Below, in pieces: positions 60,390 through 64,000 of a stretch of 64,000 nucleotides of DNA; within the stretch, counting starts at the first letter, position 1, and each line of letters starts with the position of its first letter. Both the position numbers and the translations under genes were made by a program. Where the stretch lies: the NCBI RefSeq assembly GCF_900107395.1, contig NZ_FNPW01000002.1, positions 124,001 through 188,000 of the forward strand, written 5' to 3'. Source of the stretch: Pseudomonas sp. NFIX28. GTDB lineage: Bacteria; Pseudomonadota; Gammaproteobacteria; Pseudomonadales; Pseudomonadaceae. Below the pieces are notes generated by a model that was not told where the DNA came from, searched no databases, and was given only the letters and a program-made list of their open reading frames with translations.

Positions 60390-61651
60390 TGGGCCGCTCG
60401 CTGAGGCGTTGACTGGGTGGTTTTCGACGGCGAGCGGACAATGCTGGTCCGCGCCTGTAGCCAGGAACAGCCGACGAAGTCTTCCTGGCGGTTATTGATG
60501 ACGTGGAAGACCAGGCCGTAGTCGCGCCATTCGAAGTTGCGATCCAGGTGCGAATCCAGCCGCGACAGGCTCAGCGCCACCGAATAGTTGCCCTTGCCCA
60601 GGCCCATGGTGAAGGCAAAGCGGAAGGTGACTTTTTCGCCGGCGCTGAGGTCGGTCAGGGCCTGGTCCAGGCGATGGGTGTTGATGCCGTACATGGGTTG
60701 GCCGAGGCGGTCCTTGATCATGAAACCCAGCACCAGCCGCTCGATGTCCTGGCGCACCTCGACCTGCACCTCCAGCACCACCGGCTGGCCGACTTCGGCC
60801 ATCTCGATCGAGCGTTCGCGTTCGTCGCGCAGGTGCACGCTGAGGATCCCGGCCTCGCCGGTGCCGGAAATGGTCCGCACTTGCCCGTTGGCGAGCATTT
60901 CCTGGCGCACCGTCTGGCCTTCGCGTTCGGCGAGCATGGCGTTGTAGTAATCCATCACTTCTTCCGGCTTGCCGTGCATGGCCACGCGGCCCTGCTCGAG
61001 CAGGATTGCCGTGTCGCAGATCGACTGGATCGCCGAGCGGTCGTGGGACACGATCAGCAAGGTGGTGCCGGCGCGCCGGAAACTGCGGATGCGCTCGAAA
61101 CTCTTGTGCTGGAAGTAGGCGTCGCCCACCGACAGCGCTTCATCGACGATCAGGATATCCGGGCGCCGCGCGGTGGCCACGCTGAACGCCAGGCGCATCT
61201 GCATGCCGCTCGAATAGGTGCGCACCGGGTGATCGATGGCCTCGCCGATCTCGGCGAAGGCTTCGATGTCCGGCATCAGCGCTTCGATTTCCTCCACCTG
61301 CATGCCCAGCAGCTGGCCGGCCATGACCGCGTTCTGGCGCCCGGTGAAGTCCGGGTGGAAACCCATGCCCAGCTCCAGCAACGCCGCCACCCGCCCGCGC
61401 AGATGAATCTCGCCGCAGGTTGGCTGGGTGGTGCCGGTGATCATTTTCAGCAAGGTGCTTTTGCCCGCGCCGTTGACCCCGACAATGCCCACGGCCTGGC
61501 CCGGCGCGATCTCGAAATCGACGCCCTGCAGCACCCAGTGCAACTGATGACGCGGCCTGGAAAACGGAATCATCCATTCGAACAGCCGGCTCCAGCGGTT
61601 CGGGTACTGTTTATAGGCCTTGCCCAGGCCGGTGACGCGTATATGTCCCAT
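60386..61651 (-). CDS. wzt: O-antigen ABC exporter ATPase Wzt
   Basis: A 421-residue ATPase subunit of the polysaccharide ABC exporter. Walker A is GVNGAGKS at about 62-69, the ABC signature YSSGMQMRLAF, and Walker B ILIVDEAL. After about residue 250 comes the extra C-terminal Wzt domain (beta-sandwich, LEVQVEVRQDIERLVLGF) that recognises the end of the glycan. It overlaps wzm by 1 base and wbpX by 4. Confidence 0.93.
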   Translation of the reverse strand: MGHIRVTGLGKAYKQYPNRWSRLFEWMIPFSRPRHQLHWVLQGVDFEIAPGQAVGIVGVNGAGKSTLLKMITGTTQPTCGEIHLRGRVAALLELGMGFHPDFTGRQNAVMAGQLLGMQVEEIEALMPDIEAFAEIGEAIDHPVRTYSSGMQMRLAFSVATARRPDILIVDEALSVGDAYFQHKSFERIRSFRRAGTTLLIVSHDRSAIQSICDTAILLEQGRVAMHGKPEEVMDYYNAMLAEREGQTVRQEMLANGQVRTISGTGEAGILSVHLRDERERSIEMAEVGQPVVLEVQVEVRQDIERLVLGFMIKDRLGQPMYGINTHRLDQALTDLSAGEKVTFRFAFTMGLGKGNYSVALSLSRLDSHLDRNFEWRDYGLVFHVINNRQEDFVGCSWLQARTSIVRSPSKTTQSTPQRAAQ

Positions 61652-62448
61652 CAGAGCTCATCCACCATTTCACCGACGCGCTGGCGGAACAGCCGCAGCC
61701 CCAGGGCACAGAACACCAGGCTGATCACCAGCATCGGGGTCAGCGAACTCCACTGCGGCCACTGGTCGTAGAGGAACAGGTTCTGGTAGCTGTGCATCAG
61801 CGCCGTCAGCGGGTTGAGCGCCAGCAGGCGCTGGATCGACTCGGGCAGGATGCCGATGGGGTAGACGATGGGCGTCAGCCAGAACCAGAACTGCAGGAAG
61901 ATGCCGAAGAACTGCCCGACATCGCGAAAGAACACATTGAGCACTCCGAGAATCATCCCCAGGCCGATGCAGAACAGCACCTGCAACAGCAGCAGCGGGA
62001 CCAGCGCCAGCAGCGCCAGGCCCGGCAGGCGCCCGGTAATCAACAGGAAGCCGAGGAACAGGCCGAGGATGATCGCGAAGTTGATGCCGGCGTTGAGCAG
62101 CACGATCACCGGCAGGCAGATGCGCGGGAAGCTGATCTTCTTCAGCAGGTTGGCGTTTTCCAGGAACATGCTCTGGCTGCGCAGCGTCAGCTCGGAAAAC
62201 AGGCCCCAGGTCAGCAGCCCGGCGCACAGGTAGACGCTGTAGGCCAGGCCATCCTCCACGCCTGGCAGGCGGGCGCGCATCACCTGGGAAAAGATCACCG
62301 TGTAGACCACGATCATCGACAGCGGGTTGAGCACGGTCCACAGGGCACCGAACAGCGAGTTGCGATAACGGGCCTGGAACTCGCGTTGCACGCTGCCGAG
62401 GATAAAGCCCCGGTAGCTGCGCAGCGAACGGTACAGATTGAGCAGCAT
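61651..62448 (-). CDS. wzm: O-antigen ABC exporter permease Wzm
   Basis: A 265-residue membrane protein of the ABC-2 permease family with about six helices. The start MLLNLYRSLRSYRGFILGSV and block FQARYRNSLFGALWTVLNPL are typical of Wzm. It exports the completed lipid-linked D-rhamnan across the inner membrane with Wzt. Starts and stops overlap neighbours by one base. Confidence 0.93.
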   Translation of the reverse strand: MLLNLYRSLRSYRGFILGSVQREFQARYRNSLFGALWTVLNPLSMIVVYTVIFSQVMRARLPGVEDGLAYSVYLCAGLLTWGLFSELTLRSQSMFLENANLLKKISFPRICLPVIVLLNAGINFAIILGLFLGFLLITGRLPGLALLALVPLLLLQVLFCIGLGMILGVLNVFFRDVGQFFGIFLQFWFWLTPIVYPIGILPESIQRLLALNPLTALMHSYQNLFLYDQWPQWSSLTPMLVISLVFCALGLRLFRQRVGEMVDEL

Positions 62449-63890
62449 CAGGCCGTCCTGCCGTATTGGTCTTCGAAACGGACGATGTCGTCCTCGCCCA
62501 GGTACTCGCCGCTCTGCACTTCGATGATGACCAGGTCGATCACCCCCGGGTTCGCCAAACGGTGCTTGTGCCCGGCGGCGATGAACGTGGATTCGTTGCT
62601 GTTGACCAGATGCGAGCCGTCGCCGTTGTTGGTGACCATGGCCGTGCCCTTGACCACCACCCAGTGTTCGTTGCGATGGTGGTGCATCTGCAGCGACAGC
62701 GCCGCGCCCGGCTTGACCACGATGCGCTTGATCTTGAAGCCCGGGCCTTCCTCCAGCACGGTGTAGCTGCCCCAGGGGCGGCTGACCGTGCGGTGCAGGC
62801 GATAGGACTCGTGGTTTCGATCCTTGAGCTGGCGGGCCACCTGGCGCACATCCTGGGCGCGGTCGGCGTGGACCACCAGGATCGCGTCGGCGGTCTCGAC
62901 CACGATCAGGTTGTCGACGCCCACCGTGGCGATCATCCGGCCTTCGCTCTGTACGAAGTTGCCGTGGCTGTCGATGAACAGGGCCTCGCCGGTGGCGCGG
63001 TTATCCTGGGCATCGGCGTCGACCAGGGCGCTGATCGCGCCCCAGGAGCCGATGTCGCTCCAGTCGAACCGCGCGGGCACGACCGCGACCCGTTCCGAGA
63101 TTTCCATCAAGGCATAGTCGATGGAAATGTCCGGCATCTCGGTGAAATGCTCCGCGGGCAATTCATGCTGGATGATGCGGCCGGTCTCCACCGGCGTGCT
63201 CGCGGCGAGGCAGGCGCGCGCCTGTTCCAGCAGCTCGGGAGCGTGCTGTTGCAACTGTTCCAGCAGCGTGGCGACGGTGAAACAGAACATCCCCGAGTTC
63301 CACAGGAAGCGGCCGCTTTGCAGGTAGCCGAGGGCGGTGTTCAGGTCGGGTTTTTCCACGAAACGTTGCACTTTGGCGGCGCCATGCGCGTCGAGGGCGT
63401 CGCCGGACTCGATGTAGCCGAAGCCGGTTTCCGGGGTGCTCGGCGTAACGCCGAAGGTCACCAGGTGGCCGCTTTCTGCCAGTTGCGCGGCATGGGCGAC
63501 CGCGCTTTTGAAGGCCTCCTCGTTACGGATCAGGTGATCGGCCGGCATCACCACCATGGTCACCTGGTCGCCGTGCCGGGCCTGCAGGGCCAGGGCCGCG
63601 GCGGCAATGGCCGGAGCGGTATTGCGGCCCGAAGGCTCGAGGATGAAATGCCCGTAATGCCGATCCAGCCGGGCGGCCAGGAAGTGATCCTTGCTTTGGA
63701 AGAAGTGCTCGCGGTTGGTCACGGTGACGATATCGCCGCTACCGGCCAGCAACCCGGCGGCGCGGCGGTAGGTCTTGCCCAGCAGGCTCTGGCCGTCGGG
63801 CAGGAGCATGAAGGGCTTGGGATGGCCTTCGCGTGAAACCGGCCACAAGCGGGTCCCGGCACCGCCGGAAAGGATCACTGGAATCAGCAT
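62448..63890 (-). CDS. wbpW: Mannose-1-P guanylyltransferase / mannose-6-P isomerase WbpW
   Basis: A 480-residue bifunctional enzyme that makes GDP-mannose, precursor of GDP-D-rhamnose. The N-terminal pyrophosphorylase has the motif GGAGTRLWPVSREGHPKPF at about 9-27; the C-terminal cupin domain has MHHHRNEHWVVVKGTA and LANPGVIDLVIIEVQSG, the type II phosphomannose isomerase part. It follows gmd by 3 bases and precedes wzm, as in P. aeruginosa. It could also supply GDP-mannose for alginate-like pathways. Confidence 0.92.
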   Translation of the reverse strand: MLIPVILSGGAGTRLWPVSREGHPKPFMLLPDGQSLLGKTYRRAAGLLAGSGDIVTVTNREHFFQSKDHFLAARLDRHYGHFILEPSGRNTAPAIAAAALALQARHGDQVTMVVMPADHLIRNEEAFKSAVAHAAQLAESGHLVTFGVTPSTPETGFGYIESGDALDAHGAAKVQRFVEKPDLNTALGYLQSGRFLWNSGMFCFTVATLLEQLQQHAPELLEQARACLAASTPVETGRIIQHELPAEHFTEMPDISIDYALMEISERVAVVPARFDWSDIGSWGAISALVDADAQDNRATGEALFIDSHGNFVQSEGRMIATVGVDNLIVVETADAILVVHADRAQDVRQVARQLKDRNHESYRLHRTVSRPWGSYTVLEEGPGFKIKRIVVKPGAALSLQMHHHRNEHWVVVKGTAMVTNNGDGSHLVNSNESTFIAAGHKHRLANPGVIDLVIIEVQSGEYLGEDDIVRFEDQYGRTA

Positions 63891-63893
63891 GCC

Positions 63894-64000
<107 letters not shown>

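Overview
The window is a chromosomal segment of a fluorescent-group Pseudomonas. It covers the replication origin neighbourhood. The first 24 kb has the conserved pseudomonad order recF-dnaN-dnaA / oriC / rpmH-rnpA-yidD-yidC / mnmE / mnmG-rsmG-parA-parB / atpIBEFHAGDC / glmU-glmR-glmS. Protein sequences, the DnaA boxes (TTATCCACA) and REP elements (cores such as GCGGGCAAGCCTCGCTCC) all fit Pseudomonas. No rRNA, tRNA or CRISPR array was recognised.

Layout. 1-3.0 kb: recF (cut by the window edge), dnaN and dnaA on the minus strand. 3.0-3.5 kb: oriC with four perfect DnaA boxes and an AT-rich stretch. 3.5-6.0 kb: ribosomal protein L34, RNase P protein, YidD and the YidC insertase. 6.1-12.3 kb: tRNA modification genes and chromosome partition genes, with a second origin-like intergenic region (7.46-8.04 kb). 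12.4-19.5 kb: the complete F1Fo ATP synthase operon. 19.6-23.85 kb: UDP-GlcNAc precursor genes glmU and glmS around a DeoR regulator. The end of glmS carries the expected attTn7 target, followed by a decayed arginine deiminase fragment.

Accessory part. 24.8-34.6 kb holds a BvgAS/EvgAS-type response regulator and multidomain sensor kinase, an EAL phosphodiesterase and a convergent chaperone-usher fimbrial operon. This combination resembles the Roc and Rcs/Pvr systems that control cup fimbriae in P. aeruginosa. 35-41.8 kb is AT-richer and holds small secreted or outer-membrane proteins, an AraC regulator and a membrane-anchored ToxR-like regulator whose stop overlaps the start of a ToxS-like partner.

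42.7-53.9 kb is the most interesting part: twelve genes on one strand, nearly all overlapping or abutting. They encode a Gfo/Idh/MocA dehydrogenase, two DegT-family PLP aminotransferases, two Nudix hydrolases, an FAD monooxygenase, two HAD phosphatases, a membrane di-iron desaturase, an MTA-phosphorylase-like protein, a substrate-binding-like protein without a signal peptide and an MFS transporter. I do not recognise this set as a described pathway. It looks like a biosynthetic operon for a small exported amino-sugar, aminocyclitol or nucleoside-like metabolite.

53.98-56.6 kb has a LysR regulator, a glutathione transferase and a flavin-binding PNPOx-family protein. From 56.8 kb to the end, on the minus strand, is the common polysaccharide antigen (A-band, D-rhamnan) LPS operon in the order gmd (partial)-wbpW-wzm-wzt-wbpX-wbpY-wbpZ.
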